This document shows positions 38,084 through 46,039 of a stretch of DNA of 64,000 bases, one piece after another. The stretch's first letter is position 1. Each line of letters starts with the position of its first letter. A program made the position numbers and the translations under genes. This stretch comes from Polynucleobacter sp. UB-Tiil-W10. GTDB taxonomy: Bacteria; Pseudomonadota; Gammaproteobacteria; Burkholderiales; Burkholderiaceae. The notes below the pieces were generated by a model. It did not search any database, was not told where the DNA came from, and saw only the letters and a list, made by a program, of their open reading frames with translations. The stretch is from assembly GCF_018881605.1 (NCBI RefSeq), contig NZ_JACVPZ010000001.1:930001-994000 (forward strand), in the 5' to 3' direction.

Positions 38084-40267
38084 ATGCAAAAAGATAGCCT
38101 AGAAAATTCCTTACATTTAGCCAGGCAGCACTTTCAAGCGAAAGACTATCAAGCTACTGAGTTAGCTCTTGGAGCTGTTCTTGCAGAAAATTCAGATCAT
38201 GCCGGGGCAAATGAGCTTTTGGCATATATTGCCGCTAGTACTGGTGATGCAGAGCGCTTTCACAGCCTACTTTTAAGAGCCGGCCAGCAGTCAGATTGCT
38301 CTGCTCAGGCGCTATATTACTTAGGGTCTTCTTTCCTTGAGAGAGGCCAATTTGAGCATTCCATCCTCTACCTGGATAGGGCCATCAATATGGGGGGTGA
38401 ATTTTTTGAAGCATTGCATGACATAGCCACAGCTCAAGCTCAAATGGGTGATACAACTTTAGCACTTCAGAACTATACAAAAGCACTTCAACTAAAAAAA
38501 GATTCACCTGAGCTGCATTACAACGTAGCTAGGTTATACGATGAGCTTGATCAATTAGATCTCGCTTTAGCCCACTATAAAAATGCAGTGCAAATTGAAC
38601 CTAGATACGCCGAGGCCTGGTGTAATTTAGGGGTTGACTTGGCTAGACTGCGGCGCTATGAAGAGGCACTTTATTCTTATGAAAAAAGTCTTATTTTGCG
38701 TCCGAATGATGCTACAACTTGGTCCAATAAAGGCATTACCCTATGTGCTCTTAAGAAATTTAATGAGGCATTGATAGCATACGACCAGGCCATCAGGTTG
38801 CGCCCAGAGTACGCACAAGCCTGGGCTAATAAGGCCTCATCCCTTCATGATCAGAAGCAATACCCACAAGCGATTGCCGCATATGAAGAGGCGCTTAGGC
38901 TAAACCCCGGTATTCATTATGTAGCTGGAGAAATGCTACATGCAAAAATGAAAATATGTGACTGGAATAATCTTAATGCTGAGATTAATGATATTCAAGG
39001 GGCTATTGCAGCCAATCAATTGGCCTCATCCCCATTTCCTATGGTGGTTGCATCAGCATCGGAGAGTATCAATTTTCAAGTAGCAACGCTCTTTGCAAAA
39101 GATCAGTTCCCAGTTTTTGTAAGGCCGAAATTTCATTCAAAGAGTGCGGAAAAGAAGATCAGGATTGCTTACTACTCTAATGATTTTTTCAATCATGCCA
39201 CAGCCTATTTAATGGCTGAGTTATTTGAATTACATGATCGGGAGCACTTTGAAGTATTGGCCTTTTCTTTTGGCCCAAATACGCAGGATGCAATGCAGGT
39301 AAGGCTTCAAAAGAATTTTGACCAATTTATCGATATCAGCGCTATGTCGGATCAAGAGGTAACTGCTTTATCCCGTCGAATGGAGGTGGATATTGCGATT
39401 GACCTGAAGGGATACACCACGAATTCAAGGCCTGAAATTTTTGCGCTAGGCGCCGCACCTTTGCAAATTAATTATTTAGGCTATCCCGGTACTATGGGGG
39501 CTGAATTTATGGACTACATCATTGCTGACAGGGTGTTAATTCCAGAGTGCAACCAACAGTATTTTTCGGAAAAAATTATTTACTTGAAAAATTGTTATCA
39601 GGTAAATGATTCAAGGCGGGAAATCTCGAACAAGAAATTCTCTCGATCTGACTTTTATCTACCTGAAAACAAATTTGTTTTTTGTTGCTTTAATAACAAC
39701 TTTAAAATTTTGCCAACGACTCTTGATCTTTGGGCGCGTATTTTGTCAAAAGTTCCCAATAGTGTTTTATGGTTGCTTGAGGACAATTTGTTAGCCAAGC
39801 AAAATCTCATTTTTCACGCTGAAAGTAGGGGAATTGCAAAAGAGCGATTAATTTTTGCAAAGCGCATGGATCTTCCAGAGCATTTGGCGCGACATCAATT
39901 AGCGGATTTATTTTTAGATACGCTGCCCTGTAACGCGCACACCACTGCCAGTGACGCACTATGGGCTGGTTTGCCGGTGCTGACTCAGTTGGGTGAAACC
40001 TTAGCGGGTCGAGTTGCCGGAAGTCTTCTAACGGCTATGAGCTTGCCCGAACTCATTGCCCGCAGCCCAGAAAAATATGAAGATTTGGCGGTTGAACTGG
40101 CCACAAACCTATTTAAGCTGAAGCAAATCCAAGAAAAGTTGTTGTTAAATAGATTGAGCACCCCATTATTTGATGCAGAACTCTTTACTCGTGGAATTGA
40201 GGATGCTTTTATAAAAATTTATCAGCACTACCAAATGGGTCTACCTCCAGAACATCTTTATTTATAA
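38084..40267 (+). CDS. O-linked N-acetylglucosamine transferase-like protein (TPR + GT41)
   Basis: 727 aa. TPRs occupy about 1-300. The GT41 domain (about 360-700) carries the main OGT hallmarks: IAYYSNDFFNHATAYLM, INYLGYPGTMGAEFMDYIIAD, FCCFNNNFKILPTT with the donor-binding lysine (K541) and NAHTTASDALWAGLPVL (H619-D624) followed by GETLAGRVAGSLL. This is a much closer match to eukaryotic-type OGT than the neighbouring 815-aa protein. Predicted to transfer GlcNAc or a similar sugar to Ser/Thr of cytoplasmic proteins; substrate unknown. It diverges from the GT9-like gene across 122 bp. A TATTTA lies 6 nt before the ATG, and no Shine-Dalgarno sequence is visible. Confidence 0.88.
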   Translation: MQKDSLENSLHLARQHFQAKDYQATELALGAVLAENSDHAGANELLAYIAASTGDAERFHSLLLRAGQQSDCSAQALYYLGSSFLERGQFEHSILYLDRAINMGGEFFEALHDIATAQAQMGDTTLALQNYTKALQLKKDSPELHYNVARLYDELDQLDLALAHYKNAVQIEPRYAEAWCNLGVDLARLRRYEEALYSYEKSLILRPNDATTWSNKGITLCALKKFNEALIAYDQAIRLRPEYAQAWANKASSLHDQKQYPQAIAAYEEALRLNPGIHYVAGEMLHAKMKICDWNNLNAEINDIQGAIAANQLASSPFPMVVASASESINFQVATLFAKDQFPVFVRPKFHSKSAEKKIRIAYYSNDFFNHATAYLMAELFELHDREHFEVLAFSFGPNTQDAMQVRLQKNFDQFIDISAMSDQEVTALSRRMEVDIAIDLKGYTTNSRPEIFALGAAPLQINYLGYPGTMGAEFMDYIIADRVLIPECNQQYFSEKIIYLKNCYQVNDSRREISNKKFSRSDFYLPENKFVFCCFNNNFKILPTTLDLWARILSKVPNSVLWLLEDNLLAKQNLIFHAESRGIAKERLIFAKRMDLPEHLARHQLADLFLDTLPCNAHTTASDALWAGLPVLTQLGETLAGRVAGSLLTAMSLPELIARSPEKYEDLAVELATNLFKLKQIQEKLLLNRLSTPLFDAELFTRGIEDAFIKIYQHYQMGLPPEHLYL

Positions 40268-40323
40268 AATTTTTTATGGGCGACTGATTAGTTATTAATC
40301 AAATCTGAGCTCAAGAAAAAGTC

Positions 40324-40347
40324 AAAACTAGTAGATACCCTAGTTTT
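40324..40347. repeat. 8-bp inverted repeat upstream of gltIJKL
   Basis: AAAACTAG (40324-40331) and CTAGTTTT (40340-40347) are exact reverse complements with an 8-bp centre. It lies 57 bp after the OGT-like stop and 113 bp before the gltI ATG. A T-run follows, so it could be a weak terminator of the OGT-like gene or an operator. Confidence 0.5.
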
Positions 40348-40378
40348 TGCACTCTTAATGGGATTTAATAGACGTCAT

Positions 40379-40406
40379 TTGATATAAAGTCTGTTAAAAA
40401 TAGAGT
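40379..40406 (+). promoter_or_regulatory. Possible gltIJKL promoter
   Basis: TTGATA (40379-40384) and TAGAGT (40401-40406) are 16 bp apart, about 54 bp before the gltI ATG. Match to consensus is moderate. Confidence 0.3.
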
Positions 40407-40459
40407 ATCGATGAACAGTAGCTTTTTCAACTAAAAATGAACTAATAGTGAGACCTTCA

Positions 40460-41380
40460 ATGAAAAACAATAAATTCCCAATGATTTTTGCAGCTAGCGC
40501 GCTAGTCGCTGGTTTGCTGGCTCCTGTCTCATCTCAGGCTGCGAGTGCAACGATGGATAAGATTAAATCCACTGGTGCGGTAACCATGGGCGTACGCGAG
40601 TCTTCAATACCAATGTCCTATACCACTGGCGATAGCCGTTTTGACGGTTACCATGTTGAAATATGCCGCATGATTTTGGGTGATATTAAGGATAAGTTGG
40701 GCATGAGTACCCTACGAATTAATTATCAGCCAGTGACTTCACAAAATCGCGTTCCTTTAGTGCAAAACGGCACAGTTGATATCGAGTGCGGTACAACAAC
40801 AAACAATACTGCCCGTGCCAAAGATGTTGGATTTGCAAATACCTTATATGTAGAAGAGGTGCGCATTGCAGTGAGAGCAAACTCAGGAATTACTTCTATT
40901 TCTCAGTTGGCGGGTAAGAAAGTTGCAACAACTACTGGTACAACTTCAGTACAGCTCTTGCGTAAGCACGAAAAAGCCAATGGTGTGAATTTTGATGAAG
41001 TATTCGGAAAAGACCATGCTGACAGTTTCCTGTTGCTTGAATCTGGTCGCGCTGATGCCTTTGTGATGGATGGCTCTATTTTGGCCGGAAATATTGCGAA
41101 CTCCAAGAATCCAAAAGACTTTAAAATTGTTGGCGAAGTACTAGCTACAGAGCCAATTGCCATCATGGTTCCTAAAAACGATCCTGAGTTTAGAGCTGCT
41201 GTGAATGCTGCTATTGCGAAGATTGTCGCGAACGGCAAAATGCCTGGACTCTGGAACAAATGGTTCTTATCACCAATTCCACCAAAAAATATCGTAGTTG
41301 GTCTTGAATTATCTCCGGCAACTAAAAATGCTTGGGCTAATTTGAATGACAAACCTGCGGAAGATTACAACAAGAAGTAA
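40460..41380 (+). CDS. gltI: Glutamate/aspartate ABC transporter, substrate-binding protein
   Basis: A family-3 periplasmic solute-binding protein with a Sec signal peptide (about 1-27, FPMIFAASALVAGLLAPVSSQA; no lipobox). The MDKIKSTGAVTMGVRESSIPMSYTTGDSRFDGYHVEIC segment, and VDIECGTTTNNTARAKDVGFA are typical of the GltI/DEBP group binding Glu/Asp. I chose ATG 40460; the open frame starts four codons earlier at GTG. It heads a four-gene importer operon. Confidence 0.9.
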   Translation: MKNNKFPMIFAASALVAGLLAPVSSQAASATMDKIKSTGAVTMGVRESSIPMSYTTGDSRFDGYHVEICRMILGDIKDKLGMSTLRINYQPVTSQNRVPLVQNGTVDIECGTTTNNTARAKDVGFANTLYVEEVRIAVRANSGITSISQLAGKKVATTTGTTSVQLLRKHEKANGVNFDEVFGKDHADSFLLLESGRADAFVMDGSILAGNIANSKNPKDFKIVGEVLATEPIAIMVPKNDPEFRAAVNAAIAKIVANGKMPGLWNKWFLSPIPPKNIVVGLELSPATKNAWANLNDKPAEDYNKK

Positions 41381-41401
41381 TTCAAAAAATAAGTTACTAA
41401 T

Positions 41402-42193
41402 ATGGCATTAGATTTAGGTGTTTTTTGTAAAAGCACCTTAGACGGGGAAGTAGTTGAACACTGCTTCTCCTCTATTTTTGGGCTTGGCCAAAACGCAGAT
41501 CCTAGTTATCTAGACTGGTTGATGAAGGCTTGGGGCTGGACCTTAGCGGTAGCGGGTCTAGGGCTCGCGATTGCCTTGATTTTGGGCGCCGTTATGGGCA
41601 CTCTCAGAACCCTGCCAGACAACGGCAGACTTAGCAGAATATTGGTAAGATTCTCGACTACTTGGGTCGAGTTATTTAGAAATATTCCCGTTTTAGTTCA
41701 GGTATTTCTTTGGTACCACGTTATCCCCGCATTTATTCTGCCATTAAAGGCGCTACCCTCCTATTGGTTGGTAAGCATTGCCTTAGGATTTTTTACCTCC
41801 GCTCGCATAGCAGAGCAGGTGCGGGCTGGTATTCAGTCTTTGCCCAGTGGCCAAAGAGCTGCTGCAACTGCCTTGGGATTAACTACTCCACAGACTTATC
41901 GTTATGTCATATTGCCAATGGCATTGCGTATCGTCATTCCTCCTCTGACTTCTGAGAGCATGAATGTGATTAAAAATTCTTCAGTAGCCTTTGCCGTCTC
42001 TGTGCCAGAGCTGACTTTATTTGCAATGCAGGCTCAAGAAGAAACCTCTCATGGCGTTGAGATTTATTTGGCAGTTACTGCGCTTTATGCATTGTCAGCA
42101 TTCTCCGTCAATCGAGTTATGGCATTGATCGAGAAAAGAAGCCGTATTCCAGGTTTCATCGCCGCATCGAATGATGCAAGTCTGGCTCACTAA
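41402..42193 (+). CDS. gltJ: Glutamate/aspartate ABC transporter, permease 1
   Basis: A 263-aa HisM-type permease with about five helices. The N-terminal part carries the GltJ-like GLGQNADPSYLDWLMKAWGWTL segment, and the cytoplasmic EAA loop reads GQRAAATALGLTTPQTYRYVILPMALRIVIPP. It lies 21 bp after gltI and 11 bp before gltK. Confidence 0.9.
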   Translation: MALDLGVFCKSTLDGEVVEHCFSSIFGLGQNADPSYLDWLMKAWGWTLAVAGLGLAIALILGAVMGTLRTLPDNGRLSRILVRFSTTWVELFRNIPVLVQVFLWYHVIPAFILPLKALPSYWLVSIALGFFTSARIAEQVRAGIQSLPSGQRAAATALGLTTPQTYRYVILPMALRIVIPPLTSESMNVIKNSSVAFAVSVPELTLFAMQAQEETSHGVEIYLAVTALYALSAFSVNRVMALIEKRSRIPGFIAASNDASLAH

Positions 42194-42204
42194 AAGGCGA
42201 TGAT

Positions 42205-42873
42205 ATGTTGAGCTTAGACTTAAGTTTCTATAACTGGGAACTCTTCACAAACTATATTGTGAAGGGGTTGTTATTTAGCGTACAGCTCACTGTCATTGCG
42301 ACCATTGGCGGCATTGTGGTGGGTACCTTTTTAGCTTTGATGCGGCTTTCGGGCAAACCTGCTTTAGTTTATCCCGCAACGTTTTATATCAATACCATGC
42401 GCTCCATTCCATTGGTCATGGTGATTCTTTGGTTCTTCTTGCTTATCCCAATGTTGATTGGCAGGCCTATTGGGGCTGACCTATCGGCTACGATTACTTT
42501 CATTGCATTTGAGGCCGCCTTCTTTTCGGAGATCGTGAGAGCGGGCATTCAGTCTGTTCCAAAAGGTCAGATTTATGCAGGCGAAGCTTTGGGAATGACC
42601 TACGGACAAAATATGCGCCTAGTCGTTTTGCCACAAGCATTCAGAAATATGATCCCTGTCTTCATGACCCAGACCATCATCTTGTTCCAAGATACTTCTT
42701 TGGTCTATGCGATTGGAGCCTACGATCTCTTAAAAGGTTTTGAGATTGCTGGAAAAAATTATGGGCGCCCAATTGAGACTTACATCTTGGCTGCAGCTAC
42801 GTATTTCGTTATTTGCTTTTCACTATCGAAAGCAGTGCGCACTATTCAGGCAAAAGTTGCCATTATTCGTTAA
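42205..42873 (+). CDS. gltK: Glutamate/aspartate ABC transporter, permease 2
   Basis: A 222-aa HisQ/M-family permease. The N-terminus YNWELFTNYIVKGLLFSVQLTVIA is typical of GltK, and the EAA motif lies in GQIYAGEALGMTYGQNMRLVVLPQAFRNMIPV. It forms the inner-membrane channel with GltJ. The ATPase gene follows after 36 bp. Confidence 0.9.
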   Translation: MLSLDLSFYNWELFTNYIVKGLLFSVQLTVIATIGGIVVGTFLALMRLSGKPALVYPATFYINTMRSIPLVMVILWFFLLIPMLIGRPIGADLSATITFIAFEAAFFSEIVRAGIQSVPKGQIYAGEALGMTYGQNMRLVVLPQAFRNMIPVFMTQTIILFQDTSLVYAIGAYDLLKGFEIAGKNYGRPIETYILAAATYFVICFSLSKAVRTIQAKVAIIR

Positions 42874-42909
42874 TTATTTTTTTGATTGCTACACACTACA
42901 TAGACCATC

Positions 42910-43644
42910 ATGATTGAACTTCAAAACGTTTCTAAATGGTATGGCTCCTTTCAGGTTTTGACTGACTGCACGACGTCAATCAAAAAGGGGGAGGTGGTAG
43001 TGATTTGTGGGCCTTCAGGTTCTGGCAAATCTACTCTTATCAAAACGATTAATGCCTTAGAGCCAATTCAGTCAGGTGAAATTTCAGTTAATGGAATTAG
43101 TCTGCGCGATCCTAAAACCAACTTACCTAAGTTGCGTTCTCACGTGGGAATGGTATTTCAGCACTTTGAGCTTTTTCCGCACTTAAGTATTACTGAAAAT
43201 CTGACACTTGCGCAAATCAAGGTGTTGGGACGCTCGGCTGACGAGGCCAAAACTCACGGGCTAAAATATTTAGAGCGTGTTGGCTTGACTGCTCAAAAAG
43301 ATAAATTTCCAGGTCAACTCTCTGGCGGTCAGCAACAACGCGTGGCTATTGCACGTGCATTGAGCATGGATCCAATTGTGATGCTGTTCGATGAGCCTAC
43401 CTCTGCGCTTGATCCGGAAATGGTTGGTGAAGTTTTAGATGTCATGGTCAAGCTTGCCAATGAGGGTATGACGATGTGCTGCGTGACTCATGAAATGGGT
43501 TTTGCGCGAAAAGTTAGTCATCGGGTGATCTTTATGGATCAAGGCAGAATTATTGAGGATTGCAGTAGGGATGAATTCTTTGGCAACCCAGATGCACGTT
43601 CACCTAGAGCTAAAGATTTCTTATCCAAAATACTTCCTGGGTAA
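42910..43644 (+). CDS. gltL: Glutamate/aspartate ABC transporter, ATP-binding protein
   Basis: A 244-aa polar amino acid ABC ATPase. Walker A is GPSGSGKST, the Q-loop lies in [12 protein letters not shown], the signature is [15 protein letters not shown], Walker B is [14 protein letters not shown] and the H-loop is in CVTHEMGFA. It completes the gltIJKL operon. Only 23 bp remain before the convergent protease stop, with no terminator seen. Confidence 0.92.
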   Translation: MIELQNVSKWYGSFQVLTDCTTSIKKGEVVVICGPSGSGKSTLIKTINALEPIQSGEISVNGISLRDPKTNLPKLRSHVGMVFQHFELFPHLSITENLTLAQIKVLGRSADEAKTHGLKYLERVGLTAQKDKFPGQLSGGQQQRVAIARALSMDPIVMLFDEPTSALDPEMVGEVLDVMVKLANEGMTMCCVTHEMGFARKVSHRVIFMDQGRIIEDCSRDEFFGNPDARSPRAKDFLSKILPG

Positions 43645-43667
43645 GTCCTTAGGCACTACCTCTGCTA

Positions 43668-44846
43668 TTAGTTGATTGTTTTGGGTTTGGGTCTTTTGCC
43701 AGTTTGAACCTTAAGCTCTAATTCTTTATCTTTGCGTAAGATTTTCAGGTTAGCTTCATTACCTGGACCAATTTGAGCAATTTGATTTAATAGCTGTCTT
43801 ACATCTTTGGTGCTATTGCCGTTGACAGCTACCAGAACGTCACCAGGCTTGATGCCGCCCCTGGCTGCAGGCCCACCCTCTAGCACTCCTGACAATAGAA
43901 CGCCCACGGTATTTTGAGGAAGTCCAAGTGACTCTGAGAGCTCCTTGGATAAGTTTTGAGGCTCAACCCCGATCCAGCCACGTGTAACGCTGCCATTGTT
44001 GAGAATCGATTCCATTACCTGTCTTGCAAGATTAATGGGGATGGCAAAACCAATTCCCATGGAGCCTCCATTATTGGAATAAATAGCGGTGTTAATTCCA
44101 ATTAAATAGCCGCGTGTGTCTACTAATGCGCCACCAGAATTTCCAGGATTAATTGCGGCATCAGTTTGGATAAAGTTTTCAAAAGTATTGATGCCCACAT
44201 GATCACGACCTAGAGCAGAAATAATTCCAGAGGTAACGGTTTGACCAACTCCAAAGGGGTTACCAATGGCAAGCACTACATCCCCTACGTGAACGGATTC
44301 AATTTTTCCTAAGGTGATAGGCGTGGGTAATTGCTTTACATCAATCTTTAAAACGGCAATATCTGTTTCTGGATCACCGCCAATTATTTTGGCCTTTACT
44401 TTTCTGCCATCAGATAGTGCCACATCAATTTCGTCGGCATCACTAATGACATGATAGTTGGTGAGAATAATTCCCTCTGGACTGACGATCACCCCAGAGC
44501 CTAGGCTGGAGCTTGGTTCTGAGTCTGGAGGTTGATCCCCAAAAAAGAATTTAAATAAAGGATCTGCCGAATTGCTGCCACTCTCTTTGCGGGCTTTAGG
44601 TTTTGTATTTGCCTTGCTCGTAAAAATATTGACGACAGCAGGCATCGATTTTTTGACTGCCTCGTGATACGAGCCGGGACTAATTGCAGAATTATCGTAA
44701 GCGCCCTCTCTGAGGGTGACACTCTCCACCATTGAGCCCATTTGCGCGCCCGATATCCAGCCAGGCTTGAGCGTAGCAACAATGAATAATGCAGCCAACA
44801 AAATGGTTACTGATTGTGCAAATAGTAACCAGAATCGATTCAACAT
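43668..44846 (-). CDS. Membrane-anchored HtrA/DegS-like serine protease
   Basis: 392 aa with an N-terminal membrane anchor (about 5-27, FWLLFAQSVTILLAALFIVATL). The trypsin-like domain has catalytic H132 (LTNYHVIS), D162 (DPETDIAVL) and S237 (INPGNSGGAL). A single PDZ domain follows (about 290-380, LEGGPAARGGIKPGDVLVAVNGNS). One PDZ plus an anchor is the DegS layout; it acts in periplasmic quality control or sigma-E-type signalling. Two-gene neighbour mscL lies upstream (20 bp). The htrA-mscL-petABC order is conserved in Burkholderiales. Confidence 0.9.
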   Translation of the reverse strand: MLNRFWLLFAQSVTILLAALFIVATLKPGWISGAQMGSMVESVTLREGAYDNSAISPGSYHEAVKKSMPAVVNIFTSKANTKPKARKESGSNSADPLFKFFFGDQPPDSEPSSSLGSGVIVSPEGIILTNYHVISDADEIDVALSDGRKVKAKIIGGDPETDIAVLKIDVKQLPTPITLGKIESVHVGDVVLAIGNPFGVGQTVTSGIISALGRDHVGINTFENFIQTDAAINPGNSGGALVDTRGYLIGINTAIYSNNGGSMGIGFAIPINLARQVMESILNNGSVTRGWIGVEPQNLSKELSESLGLPQNTVGVLLSGVLEGGPAARGGIKPGDVLVAVNGNSTKDVRQLLNQIAQIGPGNEANLKILRKDKELELKVQTGKRPKPKTIN

Positions 44847-44866
44847 TTATTAATTAGATGTGCAAA

Positions 44867-45289
44867 TTATTTTTTTAGACTGTCACGAATCTCGCGCAGC
44901 AAAACGACATCTTCCGGAACGGGAGGTGGAGGAGGGGCATCCATCAAACGAACTTTATTGACCACCTTAACCATTTGGAAGATAACGAACGCCAGAAGGA
45001 TAAAGTTGATCGAAATGGTGATGAAGTTGCCATAGGCAAAGATGGGTACACCGGCCTTTTTCAGGGCATCAAAGGTTCTCGGTACGCCCTCTGGGACGTG
45101 GCCAAGGACGATAAACAGGTTGGTAAAGTCAATATGACCCCCTAAAAGGGTGGAAATAACAGGCATAACGATGTCATTTACCAGGGAATCGACGATTTTC
45201 CCGAAAGCGCCACCAATAATGACACCGACCGCCAAATCAACCACATTGCCCTTTACGGCAAAGTCACGAAACTCCTTTAAAACGCTCAT
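44867..45289 (-). CDS. mscL: Large-conductance mechanosensitive channel
   Basis: A 140-aa MscL with the N-terminal [42 protein letters not shown] amphipathic and pore helix, a second transmembrane helix near residues 85-105, and a C-terminal bundle ending in REIRDSLKK. It opens under membrane tension to release solutes in osmotic downshock. A very strong AAAGGAGG Shine-Dalgarno sequence precedes the ATG. It diverges from petA across 137 bp. Confidence 0.96.
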   Translation of the reverse strand: MSVLKEFRDFAVKGNVVDLAVGVIIGGAFGKIVDSLVNDIVMPVISTLLGGHIDFTNLFIVLGHVPEGVPRTFDALKKAGVPIFAYGNFITISINFILLAFVIFQMVKVVNKVRLMDAPPPPPVPEDVVLLREIRDSLKK

Positions 45290-45314
45290 AAATGGCCTCC
45301 TTTGAATTTAGATC

Positions 45315-45336
45315 GAGATTAACCCGAGATTAACCC
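45315..45336. repeat. Perfect tandem 11-bp repeat in the mscL-petA intergenic region
   Basis: GAGATTAACCC occurs twice back to back (45315-45325 and 45326-45336). The 11-bp period equals about one helical turn. It lies just upstream of the petA -35 at 45347. A regulator binding two adjacent faces is possible. Confidence 0.85.
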
Positions 45337-45346
45337 CATAACTTTC

Positions 45347-45374
45347 TTGCTTACCCTACTTTTTACTTTAAAAT
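45347..45374 (+). promoter_or_regulatory. Putative petABC promoter
   Basis: TTGCTT (45347-45352) and TAAAAT (45369-45374) are 16 bp apart, leaving a leader of about 45 nt before the petA ATG at 45427. AGGA lies 45414-45417, a weak Shine-Dalgarno sequence. Confidence 0.5.
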
Positions 45375-45426
45375 CCTACCTTTAAGCAATTTCCACCCAT
45401 AAATACCCTTTTTAGGAATTTTGTAA

Positions 45427-46029
45427 ATGAGTGACAAGCCCTGTATGGACAAGGATCGCCGTAATTGGTTGATCGCCACTTCGGCGGTTGGTGGCGTAGG
45501 TGCCGCTGCAGCCCTATACCCTTTTGTGGACAGTTTTGAGCCTTCTGAGCGCGCGAAAGCCGCTGGAGCAGCTGTTGAAATCGACATCACTGGTATGCAG
45601 CCAGATGAGATGAGAATGGTGGAGTGGCGTGGTAAGCCTGTTTGGGTGGTTCGTCGTACCCCTGATCAGGTTGCTGAGTTATCCAAGATTGATAGCGAAT
45701 TGGCTGACCCGAATTCATTGCGTGATCCATCTCAATTTACGCCCCCATATGCCCAGAATCAGTGGCGCTCTATTAAACCTGAGTACCTTGTAGTAGTTGG
45801 TATCTGCACCCATTTGGGCTGCTCTCCAACGCCTAAATTTGAATCCGGTGCTCAGCCTTCCCTGCCCAACACTTGGCCAGGCGGCTTCCTTTGCCCATGT
45901 CATGGCTCTACTTTTGACATGGCAGGCCGTGTATTTAAGAACAAACCAGCCCCAGATAACCTTGAAGTGCCGCCACACATGTATTTGAGCGACACCAAGA
46001 TTCTGATTGGCGATGATAAGAAGGCCTAA
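45427..46029 (+). CDS. petA: Ubiquinol-cytochrome c reductase, Rieske Fe-S subunit
   Basis: A 200-aa Rieske protein of the bc1 complex. The N-terminus has a twin-arginine motif (DRRNWLIAT) and membrane helix (about 15-35), consistent with Tat insertion. The 2Fe-2S ligands lie in CTHLGCSP and CPCHGSTFDMAGR. It moves electrons from quinol to cytochrome c1. petB begins 10 bp later. Confidence 0.96.
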   Translation: MSDKPCMDKDRRNWLIATSAVGGVGAAAALYPFVDSFEPSERAKAAGAAVEIDITGMQPDEMRMVEWRGKPVWVVRRTPDQVAELSKIDSELADPNSLRDPSQFTPPYAQNQWRSIKPEYLVVVGICTHLGCSPTPKFESGAQPSLPNTWPGGFLCPCHGSTFDMAGRVFKNKPAPDNLEVPPHMYLSDTKILIGDDKKA

Positions 46030-46039
46030 GGAGAGATAA

